Shown here: positions 45,280 through 56,286 of the stretch, in pieces
Numbering within the stretch: the first letter of the stretch is position 1
How the letters are laid out: every line of letters starts with the position of its first letter
DNA from: Undaria pinnatifida
Lineage: Eukaryota > Sar > Phaeophyceae > Laminariales > Alariaceae
Assembly: GCA_012845835.1 (NCBI GenBank)
Contig: JABAKD010000009.1
Location: forward strand, 5,891,324-5,955,323
DNA length: 64,000 nucleotides
Direction: 5' to 3'
The notes under the pieces: model-generated
The model's database searches: none
What the model saw: the letters and a program-made list of their open reading frames with translations, nothing else
Told to the model about the DNA's origin: nothing
Made by a program: the position numbers and the translations under genes

Positions 45280-46454
45280 CTGTCCCAATCCTACAAAACT
45301 CGCCCTCCTCTCAGAGTGCGAAAATATGCAGGAAAATGGCCCCTCTATGGAGGCTCCCTGTGATTACAGCGTAAAAAACGAGGGCGGAAAATTTGAAAAT
45401 GCGGGACGCACGGGGCAGTGGCCCCACGGAAATGGGGGGGAAAGGGAACCAGGGAGGGTGCCTGGGGGTAGGGGCCCGGCGGCTGGTTGTGGCGGGGCGT
45501 GTGCGCCGCGTGCGTTAGGGTTTTTCTGTCAGGGAAAGAAAGCAATGAGGTTGCTTGTCGGAGCGTTTATTTCGAGTTTTGTCAACGCCACTGCGCGCAG
45601 GGAGGGCCGGGACGGGGTGTGTTCAGGCCTGGGTTGCGCCTGGTCTGCCGGCGGCGCAGGCACCGGGGGTTGCAAAGGGTGAGGCGACGAGTCGGCGGCG
45701 CTTTGGTTACGGTTGGTGCCGCGCGCTTCGACAAAACCACAAAAGTGTGACCTGCGGATTTTGAAAGTAGTATACGAATCTGATCCTGGGTTTGAAAGCG
45801 CGATGTTTAGCTCAAGCCTTACGGTACCGTCCACGATAAATACTGAGCCCCGGCCCTCTGCTTCCGCCCCCCTCTAGAACCATCGGTGGTACTCTGATGA
45901 ACCTGCGACTTCCAAAAACTTTTTGGCTCGAAAACAGAGCACCATCACACGAAGGCGATGGGGCGGTCCACGCCAGGGGCCACTGAGGCAGCCGGGCCCA
46001 GCGCCTCGGCCGTTAGATACCCGTGCCGCGGCGCACTCCCTCGGTATCCAAAGTTGACCGAACTCCCAAAAACGCACCAAAACACCAAAACCTCCCCCAC
46101 GTGGGAAGGGCTTGCGGACTCGCCGAGACACTTACCTAACCAAAAAGCCGGCGAGCGCGAAACGATGAACGCTCCTTCGGCGCGCGGCTTCTTCACGCTA
46201 TCGGCGCCCCTGCGATCGAGGCACGTCGATGGCACAAGCGACCCGAGCTCTCTCTCGGTGCCCTTCCCGTCACACCCCTGGCAAGACATTTTTGCCCTGG
46301 AAGGCATGTTTTTGAGGGGACAGAATCGACGTCGTCAAGAGCGAAAAAAGTTTTTTTTGGTTTTTGTGCCCCATCTTGCCAGGCACCACACTACTATTGT
46401 AAGTACCTTGAGCTTTGTGCTGTAGGTGCCTTCTCCATCTGTGCTGACAGAGAA
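45280..46454. promoter_or_regulatory. Head-to-head promoter region with a possible extra first exon
   Basis: The giant gene (minus) and NUP42-like gene (plus) diverge here. On the minus strand, 46136-46307 is an open ATG-led segment (MPSRAKMSCQGC...) ending in a strong donor, TTAG|GTAAGT. Spliced to an acceptor at GGGACAG (exon edge 45279) it stays in frame with exon 1 and would add about 78 residues. If this exon is used, the two start codons are only 148 bp apart (46308-46454). No TATA box stood out. Confidence 0.45.
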
Positions 46455-49400
46455 ATGGCCTCTCGCTTTGGGTCTGGGGGTGGTTTTGGTGGCGGAGGCG
46501 GCGCTGGTGGTGGAGGAAGAGGAGGTGCCAGGGTCGACCCTTGTGTCTACTACTTTCAGGTGCAACGAATGTTTTCTGTTGGTTGGATTTCGCGTCCGTA
46601 CTCATTTAGGTCTGTTATTAGGTGTACTACAGCAGCTGGTACAAGCTCGCGAAGATGAGAGTTTACGCGCAGCAGCGGGTTATACTTGCCCCAAGTATCG
46701 GTCATTGCATTTTGATTGAGTGTAAAACGATGTTTGATAATACTATTGCAAGTGGTACTAATAATATTATTGCGATCAGAGGTGCCTCAATCGGAACCTC
46801 TTGTATCTTATTGATGAAACAGCCGCCAAACCTGTCGTCGGCACCAATAACAGTAGTGGTGGTGTGTGGTGTGCTGTTCGGGGTGGCCCCGTGCCGTACC
46901 CGAGAGCCCTGCATTCCTCTACCAGCATTGTTTTATCACATTACATTTAGCGTCGCCTCGCTACTCGTATATATGATTTGAATTTATGTGTACGTACGTA
47001 AGCGGTTCGAGCGCTATGATACCTGGTATCGTACCAATGATACAAGTACGTGCCTACCAGCGTGCCTATCGGCTGTGTACTCGTACAGCAGTACTCATAC
47101 GAAGTACGATAAATACTTGTACAGCAGTACTCGTACATGTCATGGTAGTAGTATTTGCAGAAAATGACGGGGTATGTGTCATCGCAACCATGACAACAAC
47201 GGTTCATGTTGCCGTAGACCGTGCCGATGAGATGGAAGTCTAGAGTCTACAAACTCCTGTCAGTTCTGTTCTACTCTATTAACAGGCTCGGCTCTAAAAG
47301 GCCCAGCAGCGTCGTGTCGCCGGTGTACATGCGGAATGCTTCGTGTTGCGGGTAGACTCTGGCGTAATAGCCGCTAACCAGCTATTAATAGCTGCTTTAC
47401 TTCAGCTTCAAATGAGATATCACAGCTGAAGTGCATTTAACAAGTATTATTTGAATTTCGCGCCACCTCGGGTACGCACAGGAGAACTTTGAAGGCCAGC
47501 GAGTCTGTACCGCCAACGTCATGAGCCCGTCCGTGAGCCATACCAATCTAGCCCGTAACATTGCCGCCATAGTACAACATTATATTATAGCCCAGAACCG
47601 GACATCCACACATAGATGTCCCACGAGCCACGCTCCTTGAGCAAGACGGCAGTCATGTGGGTTTTTTATCAGGCTTACCGTAATCGTGCGAAGGTTGGCA
47701 CCGGGGTGCGATCGATATTTAAATGTTTTATAACTAATTTTCAAGGACGTCAGCCGTGAGTTTGACGAATTTCAGGTCAATACTCATCTTTGCAAGCTGC
47801 GTTGTTGGTACTCGTAATATACTATATGAGTGAGTTTTTATTGGGAGGTGTCTTATTTTTTGTTTCTACGTTGTGTTTTTTATCGCACCCCGGCGCTATC
47901 TCTCCGATGGGTGCCAACCTTCCGATGGGGGTGCGGAAATCATGCCGTTCTTCAATTTTGGCGCACCCCCGGTGCGATCTCTCCGATGGGTGCGCTGCTG
48001 AATCGAAATACACCGCGCCGTACTGAGGCAACGGTGCTGCGTACATGCACCCCGGATACAAATTAAACGACTCAAAGCTACCTAAAACGACTTGACCGAA
48101 GCAGCGTTGGTAAAGCACGTTTGAGAGGAGTGGCGCACTGGTGATATATCATCGGAGTATGAAATAATGAGAATATTACCTACCACAGACCCGCTGCGGT
48201 GGCCCTCAATTTCTATTCATGTCGGAGAGATCGCACCCGGGTGTGATCTCTCCGATGGGGGTGCGAAAACACGATTAAATGTTTCTACGTTGTGTTTTTT
48301 ATCGCACCCCGGTGCGATCTCTCCGATGGGGGTGCGAAAACACGATTAAATGTTTCTACGTTGTGTTTTTTATCGCACCCCGGTGCTATCTCTCCGATGG
48401 GTGCCAACCTTCCGATGGGTGCCAACCTTCGCATGATTACGGTATGTCCAGATAGCGAATACAAAAACTGGCAAGTCGAGCTGTCTGACAATTCAAGACT
48501 GACGCCCCGATAATTGATTGGGTTTGGATGTGCCCTGCAGATACCTTGTAAACGTAAACGTCGGTCCCACCGGGCTCGGGCGCGATCGATGGACAAGTTT
48601 CTCGAGTTGTTTTCGCCATATCTCTGATACCTTTCTCCGTTCTCCCTCCTGTCACCTCAGCTTCATTGTGTTCCCTCCCCCCCTCCGCTCCCCTCCTCTG
48701 CTTGGTGCGCGCAATGTCTGCCTGGTCGGTGAAAACCCGACGTGCCCCGTCCCGACGTTGTAGGGCAGGGGATGCCAGGGTCTATGGTCCTACGTAAGGA
48801 CTACGACTATGCATGCCAGAATCACACCCACCCCCCTACGTAATGAGCGCCCAAAAGTTGGAGGTGTTTCTATTTTTGGTCGGAATAGTGCTCCGTCTCG
48901 AACGGGATGCGTGGTCAATGGTCAAATGACTACGGCAAGCAGCAAATGAGTACGCCCCCCCCCGCCCCGCCCCCTCTCCCCACGACATGAGTGCGCCCCC
49001 CCCCCTCCCCCGTTTCACCCCGCAATATCTGCCTGATCGGTGAAAACCCATCATGCTCCGTCCCGGCATTGTAGCGATGCGACGGTCTTTGGTCCTACGG
49101 AGTACATCCATGCATGATACGATGATTGCACCCGGCCCCCCTCCATCCTTGTCTCGTCGCCTACACCTCCGCCCCAAACGGGACTTAAAAGAATGCCTAG
49201 ATACACTGAGTGGTCTGAGTTGTCGCTCCGCCGCCGCGGATCAATGCCCTCCCCTGAGCAAATAACATTATGTTATGCGGGAGAGCAAGCACCACACCTT
49301 GCCTTTGATGTTCCCGTTCCTCCCATGGACAGACCAGGCCAGGCCGGGCCAGACTATCCTACCCCCAAACCCCCGTGTCAGTTGGCTGTCGCATGCCCTA

Positions 49401-52400
49401 CTTGGCTTTAGACGTTTTAAACTATTATACCCAGGTTTTTTTCCGGGGTCGGGTCACTTCTCCCCCAGGTCGGGTCGGATGAGGGTGATCGAATCCGACC
49501 CATGAGATTTCAAACCTCCTAATCGGACCCGACCCGACCCGACCCGACCCGATCCGTGGGATTTCGAACACCTCCTGACTCGACCCGACTCGGCCCGCGA
49601 TATTTTTTAACCTCCCGAACCAACCCACGGGCCGAATCATGACCCTTCAAAACGCCTGGTAATAGCTTACCCAAGCCTAAATAATTGTCCGGCGGTTCCC
49701 GCGGTCGGCAGTTTAGCCCGTTCGGAACTGCAACCATGTTCTTTTGGGGGAGAAACTCACCCACTTGGAATTATGTGGGGACATGTTTGCCGCTGTAAAA
49801 GGGTTAATGCGGTGGTGTCATGGAGGTGCCTATATACAAGCAGGCGCGTGCTATGATTGGGGGCGGTACCCCTAACCCTCGAATGTTGAGACTCTCCTCG
49901 TCAGAGGGGGTCTGCATGCGAGCCCCAAACCCTGATTTTGTGACGAAAACATGAAAAAATGCAACCTCATCAACTCTCCCATGGCCTAGGTGTATAGACG
50001 AAAACCATTCGTCCTTCCTACCGGCCTACGTAAGGGGATGCGATATCGTGCATGACCAGCGGGTGCACTATAATAGTATCATACTCGTATCATTCTTGAA
50101 TAACAATGGTACCAGTCAGTTGCTGCAGTCAGTATATGTATATTTTTTTTTTTCAAACTTGTACTTTCCAACTTCTGGACAAGTCATGGTCACAAGTGTC
50201 GTCCCTTCTCCCCCGGTTGCGGTATTCAGTATAATACCAGGCGTCAACACCGACAACCACAAATCACAGGCGGCATTTTTTTACGATCATAACAAGATAA
50301 CGTGATCAGAACTCCACGGGAATAGACTAAGCTATAAACTCGGTTGGGCCGGCCGGTGCTATTTGCCGGGTTACTTGCGCGGTGGCTAAATTCTGTTTTC
50401 ACTGGTTTTCAAGAGTGTTTCTGCCCCCCTTTATTTTCGACTTTCGATACCCCCCGGGATTTCCAGCCAACCACATCACGAAGGGGAAGCTTGCACACCC
50501 TGGGCAGACCATCTCACCGTAGCTTGAACTAGCTCTTTTCAAGGGTAGTTCACCGGTGAGCTATACGAGTTACATGAGCTACACATGTTTTCCCGGCTTG
50601 AGCTATAGGACGTAGCTCATCTGCACTTGTTTTCAAGTCTTGAGTTATAGAAGATAGCTCAATCTGCACACGTTTGCCCGGGGTGAACTATGGAAGCTGC
50701 ATAAGCTGCACATGTTTCCCCAGGGTGAGACATAGGAGGTAGCTCATCTGCATCTGTTTTGAGGTATACATAATAGATGTCAACTACGCGTAGTAACGTT
50801 GAAGTTGCCTTTCAGACGTGCTCAAACCCGACGTTCATCTATTCCTCAGTCCCTACTTCCCTCTCCTCGTCCCCTCCCCTCCCCTCCCCTCCCCTCTCCC
50901 TTCGTCCGTCCACCCCCGATTGCTCCTTACCACCTATTGCTCCCTAGAGATTATGTTCGTCCTCCAGAACCTTAAGTCTCGAAACGTATCACCATTCACC
51001 GTACCCCCCCCCCCCCCCTTCCTCCCTGCCCTCCCTATAGCTAGGGCCCAACCTTAACCGTAACCCCAGTCCAATATCTCCCAACCCTAACCTAAACCCC
51101 AGCCGAAAGCCGACCCTAGCCCAAATTATATCCTCAATCTAACCCTAGCCCTAGCCTTAATATGTGCCGCGGTCAACCCGCCGTCGATCGCGTAGCGCGG
51201 TCACCACAACAAGGGAGACAGACAGGTGCCCGTACAGGCACGATGACCGTGTCCCTACCCCCAACCCTAACGCTATGATCACTCGCCAAGCCCCCTCTCC
51301 CACACCCCACCCCGCCCCCTCTCCCCTTCTTCCTGTCTTCCCTTTCTAGACGCTGACCCAACCTTAACCTCAATCCTAACCAAAACCCTGACCCTAACCC
51401 CAAAACGTGCCACAAATCCGCCGTCGATCGTGCAGCGCGGTCACTGCAACAAGGGAGACAGGTGCCATTTCAGCCACGATGATTCGGCCGGTGGCGGTGG
51501 AGGCGGCGGTGGCGGTGCAAGGGGTCGTGGCGGGACGGCAAACGATCGAGCGCCATTGTGCAGAGGCTTCCAGGCGAGACCTGCTGCACGTGCGGTTTTG
51601 CCGAGAGAGTGGCGGCGGTTTGCTCGGCACTCCTGCGCGCGTATGCGGAACACGGCATGTCTCTGTGACGCCGATACGATGCGATGCGCGCGAAGGGTTT
51701 CTATGACTAAGGCTGCGATAGCGGGTGCGCCCATTGTTCTTCAGGCTCAACGTTTCAGGAGCGTTATTATAACCTTACCCGAAAAACACTTTTTGAGAAA
51801 ATGTGGGAGTGCAACCCGATGCGCAAATGCCGCGGCCTAAGAACACACCGACAAAACATGAACATGGCCCAGGTATTACTGTAGGTATACAACGAACAGC
51901 CCTATAAAACTCACCCAGAAACTGATTTTTGAAAACATGCGAAAGGGAAACCCCGGGCAAAAACAAAAATGCCCACTGGGCTAGGCGCGAAGCGAACGGT
52001 TTGTCAAAAACGCAAAGTTCGTTTGTTCCAACGACATGACCAAGGTATAGAACGGACAGTTGTAAAACGAAAGTGAGACAAATGTCGGGGTATGATACGT
52101 TACTTCAAGAGCCTCGTGAGTCAGAAGTACAGTGACAAAAAAAATGTGCCACCCCTAAATTTCTGTGCAATGGCTGCGGTTGGAGCGTGCAAGGATTAAC
52201 CGCGTGGCCCCTTTTCGCCCCCGGGAGAAGTCGGTTTACTACAAAGCTAGAGGCGAAACAGCGTCAGGAATCGCGAGAATTTTTTGCGGCGATACGGCGC
52301 CGATAGCCAGCGACCGCTCCGTGGCGGGTAGGCTTACCCATAACTTCATCGTGTTAGCATCCCCATGCCGCCCCCCCCCCCTCCCCCCGACCGTCACCCC

Positions 52401-55400
52401 TCCCCAATACCCCCAACACCCACCTAACCCCCCCCCGACCCCCGCCGCCTCCACTCTCCTCCGCTCACTGTCACGCCTCCCAACGCTCCAAGAAAACCCG
52501 TTTCCCTCCGCGAACATTCCCGAACCCTGTCAACGCAGATGGGCAACTGCACATACGGAGATAGGTGCCGCTACAGGCACGACATGAGCGTGCCTCGAGC
52601 TGATGGGGGCGGGAACAGCTACGCCGCGAGAGACACCGCAGGCAATACCGCGAGCGCGAGAGACTCCGCTGGGTGGGCTAGCGCTGGCTTCGGAAGCGGG
52701 CGCGGTTTCGGCGGAGGTGGCGGAGGCAGCTTCGGTGGAAACCCGTCTGCGGCCGGGGCGGGCGGGGACAGGGGTAGCTTCCGGGATAGCAAGCCTAGGC
52801 AAAATCACAGCAGTGGTGGGCGTGATAGGGGTGATGCGACTACTGGGGGTGGAGGTACCAATGACGGCGGTGGAGGGTTTGGTAGTGGTAGATTGTTTGG
52901 TGGTAGTGGTGGATTTGGTGGCGGGGGAGGTTTTGGTAGCGGAGGAGGCTTTGGAGGAGCAGGTGGGGCCGTCGCGTTTGGCCCCGGCTTTAGCTCAGCT
53001 GGAGGCGGGGACGGGGGTGGGGGTGGGAGTGGGTTTGGGAATGGGGGTCGAGGTGGGAGTGCGGGTGGAGGAGGGGACGGGGGCGGGGGCGGGGCGGGGT
53101 ATGGTGTCAACAGAGCGGGCGGCTCATTCAGTAGCGGCGCCTTCCATCGGTCAGGGGCGAACCCAGGCGTTGGGGGGTTCCGGTCGACAGGCACGTTGGG
53201 AGGTGTCCGCGCGAAAGGTGAGCAGCTTTGGCGATTTGTGGTGTGGGTCTTTCGCGTGTCTCGCGCCCTCTCCAAGCGTCTCGCGGGTAGAACACCCTGC
53301 GTGTTCGTCTGTGAAAAACGGCGCTGATCGCGTGTAGTTTGATCGTAATTGTGTTTGGTGCTCCCTGGCCATTTCTCGATCAATGCTGCACTCTTGTTAT
53401 GTAATGGATTTGGCTAAAGCACTCGCCGGTTATTGTATATGACCCGGTGCGCTCCGTAGCAGCAGGTCTAAATTGTGACCCGATCGGTAGCAGCAGGTCT
53501 AAATCGTTTCATCGCAGCAAGCTGCAACGAACACCGCACGTCAACGAAACTAGGTAAGAGACTCGTAGGTCGCAAGGCTTCGCCGTTGCATCCCCCCCCC
53601 CCTCTTCTTGTGTTCCTCAGCAAGCTGCAACGAACACCGCACGTCAACGAAACTAGGTAAGAGACTCGTAGGTCGCAAGGCTTCGCCGTTGCATCCTCCC
53701 CCCCCTCTTCTTGTGTTCCCGGTTGAGACCTTCGCTTTCCCCAAGCTTGACACTATGAATACACGAAAGTAAGCAGAAGAGATATGAGCCAAAACCTACA
53801 AACAAATCACAAACGTAGATGCAGTAGTAGGTAACCCCTTTTAAGTGACCCTTCGTAGTGCGTCGGGGCGGAGAGGTCCCGTATCAGATTCAACACATTT
53901 AGCACTTCGGGAGCGCGTAACTCGTTTTCTAGCAATATATGTGGCGTTTGGGCAATCGCGAGACCGTGTATTGGCCCATTGTAAGGCACGAGGTCTCTTG
54001 ACGTACCAAAAGTCGATGCGCAGAAATTTGAGATGCCTTTACTCTCCGGCGGATGGAAAAAAAGAAAGCTTAAGCTCACCACACTTCCACGTATTGTTAT
54101 ACATGTCGCGTGTCAATTCAACTCAATTGCGTTCACAATCCAGTGCTAGCTGGCGTATGCTGCAGTTCCCGCGGTGGTGACAGCGCAAGCTGTCCTTACC
54201 GGCGTGGCGGTCACCGTTACTACTCCAGCGGCGCAAGCTGCCGTTTTCCCTTGTGGCGGGGACCCTTGAAGGGGGCTACCTACTGTTTATATACTTACAG
54301 AGGCGTGCTTCGAGAGGGGTAGCATTTTTTGGCCAACACTTTTCGCCATCAACACCGGTATACTATGAATCGTAACAACTTACTACCTTGGGATGAAGTA
54401 CTTGCTTCGTACCATTAATTTAATTGACATTAGTTTGTTGTTGATTTTCCATACCCTGAAAATATCCATGGGAGTCATATATCTTCAACGATTAGTACAT
54501 CTCTGCGAAAAACGACCGGCCGGTGTATCACGCGGCTTGCAACGTATGATCATCGACCCTTGGAGAATGTCGAGCTCACAGCTGACGCATTTGAAATAGC
54601 GATGTCGAAATATTTCAAGGTCGTGTTGGATAGGGAACTCTACCGAGTACCCGCGGGTGTTTACCTGGGTATTTACCCTACCCAGCTCGCGGGTAAGTTT
54701 TGTACCACTCTCGTACCCGTACCCAAATCCCGGGTAGGTTTTGTACTATTCACGTACAAGTACACGTACCCAGATGGCGGTTATGTTTTCGACTCTCGGT
54801 ACTCTACCAAAATCCCGGGTAGTTTGGGTACTACTCTCGTACCCGTACCCAAAATCGCGGGTAGGTTTTTTATTTCTCTCGGTACTCTACTCGAATTACC
54901 CGCAGGTACGCGGGTATCTACCCGGTACCCGCGGGTAGGTTTTGTACTACTCTCGCACCCGTACCCAGATCCCAGATCCCGAGCAACGTTTGCACTACTC
55001 TCGGTTCCCTACCCAAATCCCGGGTAGGTTGGGTACTACTCTCGTACCCGTACCCATAATCACGGGTAGGTTGGGTACTACTCTCGTGCCCGTACCCAAC
55101 CCCCGGGTAGATTGGGTACTACTCTCGGTACCCTACCCTATCCAAACTATCCGTACCCTATCCAAACTATCCGTACCCTATCCAAACTATCCGTACCCTA
55201 TCCAAACTATCCGTACCCTACACAACACGACCTTGAAATATTTCTGACAGACTAGGCTCCTCAGCTACAGTAGTAGCCACCTGACCCTCAGGAGTCAGGC
55301 GGAGTCGACATACTCGCGCATCCGTATACAACGGCAAGTTGCACTGCCGGAGTACTAACGGGGACCGCCGATAGGGACAGCTCGCGCTATCGTTATAGTG

Positions 55401-56286
55401 GGAATCGAAGGACACGCCAGCTGGCGCTGGATTGCAAATGCAGTTGAATTAAATCGACACACGACGTGTATGAAAATACGTGGAAATCGTGGTGAGCTTA
55501 AGCTTTACTTTTCCCCATCCGCCGGAGGATTAAAAAAAAAAAAAAGTAATCAACTGTTGACTACGCCGCCCAATATCGTTCGACCACCATACACCAGTTA
55601 TGTTTTTTCAATATTATTGTGATGTGCGTGCGAAGACCATGTGAGTATTCAACGGGTCGAAACTTTCGCGTTTTGAAAGCACGGCATTTCACGGATCAGG
55701 TATTTGTCGCGGGCGGGGTCGGGTCAGGGCGTCCCGGCCCGACATGACCTGACCCGACCCGTGATATTTGAAAAAAGACCCGACCCAACCCGTGAGACCT
55801 TCTGACGCGACCCGACTCGACCCGCAAGAGTTTCAACAACTCCTGACCCGGCCCGAGGGTCGGAACATTTGCCCTTGGAAAGCCCTGTTTTTATTTGCTC
55901 TAAGCCGGCTGTTGGTGCGGTATAGAGCGTCTCAAGTGGAGAGCCTCGAAAGATAACGTCTAAGGCGCCCTATCGTAGCGTGTGTCCGTAGTCCGTGTCT
56001 TTTGCCCACCCCCCTGCCCTTCTAGTAGGTGACAAAAGTTTTACAAGTATTTTATAAAATTAGTTCGACCGTTCGTGCGTTGAACCGTGTTGCTGCTTGC
56101 TGTACCTCTCTGTGTGCGTGCGTTCCGCGCCCGTCGGCAGCCTCCGCGGTCCCCCCGGAGGTCATGGCGACCTGGTACACCGACGAAGACAAGATCAGCG
56201 CCGAAGACTTGGCAGCGCACGAGGCGCCGAAGTTTCGGGCGGGCTACATTCCGGTAGACCCGCCGCCGCGAAGGTTCTGCTTTTAA
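46455..56286 (+). CDS. NUP42: NUP42/NLP1-type nucleoporin with two CCCH zinc fingers
   Basis: Four exons join in phase: 46455-46559, 51436-51573, 52539-53217 and 56141-56286 (1,068 nt, 355 residues). NUP42-family proteins sit on the cytoplasmic face of the nuclear pore and bind Gle1 to support mRNA export. Finger 1 spans the first intron: C30-x8-C39-x5-C45-x3-H49. Finger 2 spans the second: C77-x7-C85-x5-C91-x3-H95. Residues 100-300 are very rich in Gly, Ser and Phe, with GFGSG, GGFGG and SFGG units, like an FG-repeat region. The last exon (WYTDEDKISAEDLAAH..., then AGYIPVDPPP) matches the C-terminal acidic-helix and G-x-IP-x-x-PPP motif that contacts Gle1 in relatives. Intron 2 has a GC donor (CAG|GCGAGA), and no GT site restores finger 2. 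Intron 1 is 4.9 kb. One finger is usual in yeast and human members; two is unusual. Confidence 0.85.
47865..48430 (+). repeat. Repeat with CGCACCCCGGTGCGATCTCTCC, tandem/dispersed
   Basis: Units contain TGTTTCTACGTTGTGTTTTT, ATCGCACCCCGG and a short imperfect hairpin ending CTCTCCGATGGG. About three units stand in tandem at 48225-48430 with a 69-bp period, and more copies occur at 47865-48000. TCGCACCC and GGGTGCGA can pair. Confidence 0.85.
48712..48825 (-). repeat. Dispersed repeat family A, intron 1 copy
   Basis: A reverse copy with GTCTGCCTGGTCGGTGAAAA, CGACGTGCCCCGTCC, CCAGGGTCTATGGTCC and CTATGCATGCC, next to CACCCACCCCCC. Confidence 0.75.
48845..48962 (-). repeat. Dispersed repeat family B, copy 3
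   Basis: It contains GGAGGTGTTTCTATT, AGTGCTCCGTCTC, GATGCGTGGTCAATGGTCAA and GAGTACGCCCCC. It lies between two family A copies. Confidence 0.7.
49028..49130 (-). repeat. Dispersed repeat family A, second intron 1 copy
   Basis: A reverse copy with TCTGCCTGATCGGTGAAAAC, ATGCTCCGTCCCGGCATTGT, GATGCGACGGTC and CCATGCATGATA. Confidence 0.72.
49440..49645 (+). repeat. GGGTC/GACCC array
   Basis: GGGTCGGGT words face a run of GACCCGACCCGACCCGACCC, followed by a CTCGACCCGACTCGGCCCG block. A related block lies at 55712-55870 in intron 3, sharing GACCCGACCCGTG, GATATTT and CGACTCGACCCGC. Confidence 0.75.
50144..50235 (-). mobile_element. 5'-truncated SINE copy
   Basis: A T run is followed by CTTCTGGACAAGTCATGGTC, ACAAGTGTC and CCTTCTCCCCCGGTT. 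This is the reverse complement of the SINE body at 8110-8212 next to its poly(A) tail. Confidence 0.6.
50530..50770 (+). repeat. GAGCTATAG-type repeat of about 60 bp, four units
   Basis: Units contain TTGAGCTATAGGA or GTGAGACATAGGA, GTAGCTCATCTGCA and TGTTTTC or CGTTTGCCC. There are about four diverged copies. Confidence 0.7.
51040..51290 (+). pseudogene. Decayed copy of NUP42 exon 2 with telomere-like repeats
   Basis: This block and 51310-51480 are tandem copies. Each has a C-rich/pyrimidine stretch, CTAG, degenerate CCCTAACC words, then CCGTCGATCG and CGCGGTCAC.ACAACAAGG. In the upstream copy the finger cysteine after GGTCAC is His, a 4-bp insertion (ACAG) after GGGAGACAG shifts the frame, and the acceptor is GTAG. 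The intact copy is exon 2 (51436-51573). Confidence 0.8.
53516..53720 (+). repeat. Tandem duplication of about 103 bp
   Basis: Two nearly identical units, each with AGCAAGCTGCAACGAACACC, AACTAGGTAAGAGACTCGTA, GGCTTCGCCGTTGCATCC and a C run ending CTCTTCTTGTGTTCC. The near identity suggests a recent event. Confidence 0.9.
54035..54250 (-). mobile_element. Inverted-repeat family D, copy 2
   Basis: Opposite-strand relative of 55340-55530: CTCCGGCGGATGG, GCTTAAGCTCACCACACTTC and GACAGCGCAAGCTGTCC. Confidence 0.6.
54640..55215 (+). repeat. CCCGGGTAGG array then 20-bp array
   Basis: Units of about 50-60 bp with GTACTACTCTCGTACCCGTA, CCCAAATCCCGGGTAGGTT and related words run to about 55135. Five units of a TATCCAAACTATCCGTACCC 20-mer follow. 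ACCCGCGGGT and ATCCCGGGTA are short palindromes inside the units. Confidence 0.88.
55340..55530 (+). mobile_element. Inverted-repeat family D, copy 3
   Basis: It shares GGGACAGCTCGCGCTATCG, CACACGACGTGTATGAAAAT, GGTGAGCTTAAGCTT and CCCCATCCGCCGGAGG with 36835-37055. Confidence 0.65.

Larger units (their letters stand above)
46560..51435 (+). other. NUP42 intron 1 (4.9 kb), repeat-filled
   Basis: The intron runs from donor CAG|GTGCAA to acceptor GTGCAG. It holds a repeat with CTCTCCGATGGG, two family A repeats, one family B repeat, a GACCC array, a truncated SINE, a GAGCTA-type repeat and a decayed copy of the next exon. The 46.6-47.8 kb part shows nothing recognisable. Confidence 0.7.
53218..56140 (+). 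other. NUP42 intron 3, repeat-rich
   Basis: The donor is AAAG|GTGAGC and the acceptor GTCGGCAG. It contains a 103-bp tandem duplication, two family D elements, a CCCGGGTAGG array, a TATCCAAACTATCCGTACCC array and a GACCC block. No other gene was seen. Confidence 0.7.

Noticed and set aside
45529-45834. Minus-strand 101-codon open frame upstream of exon 1
   Set aside because: It does not join to exon 1 in phase with good splice sites and has no recognisable domain.
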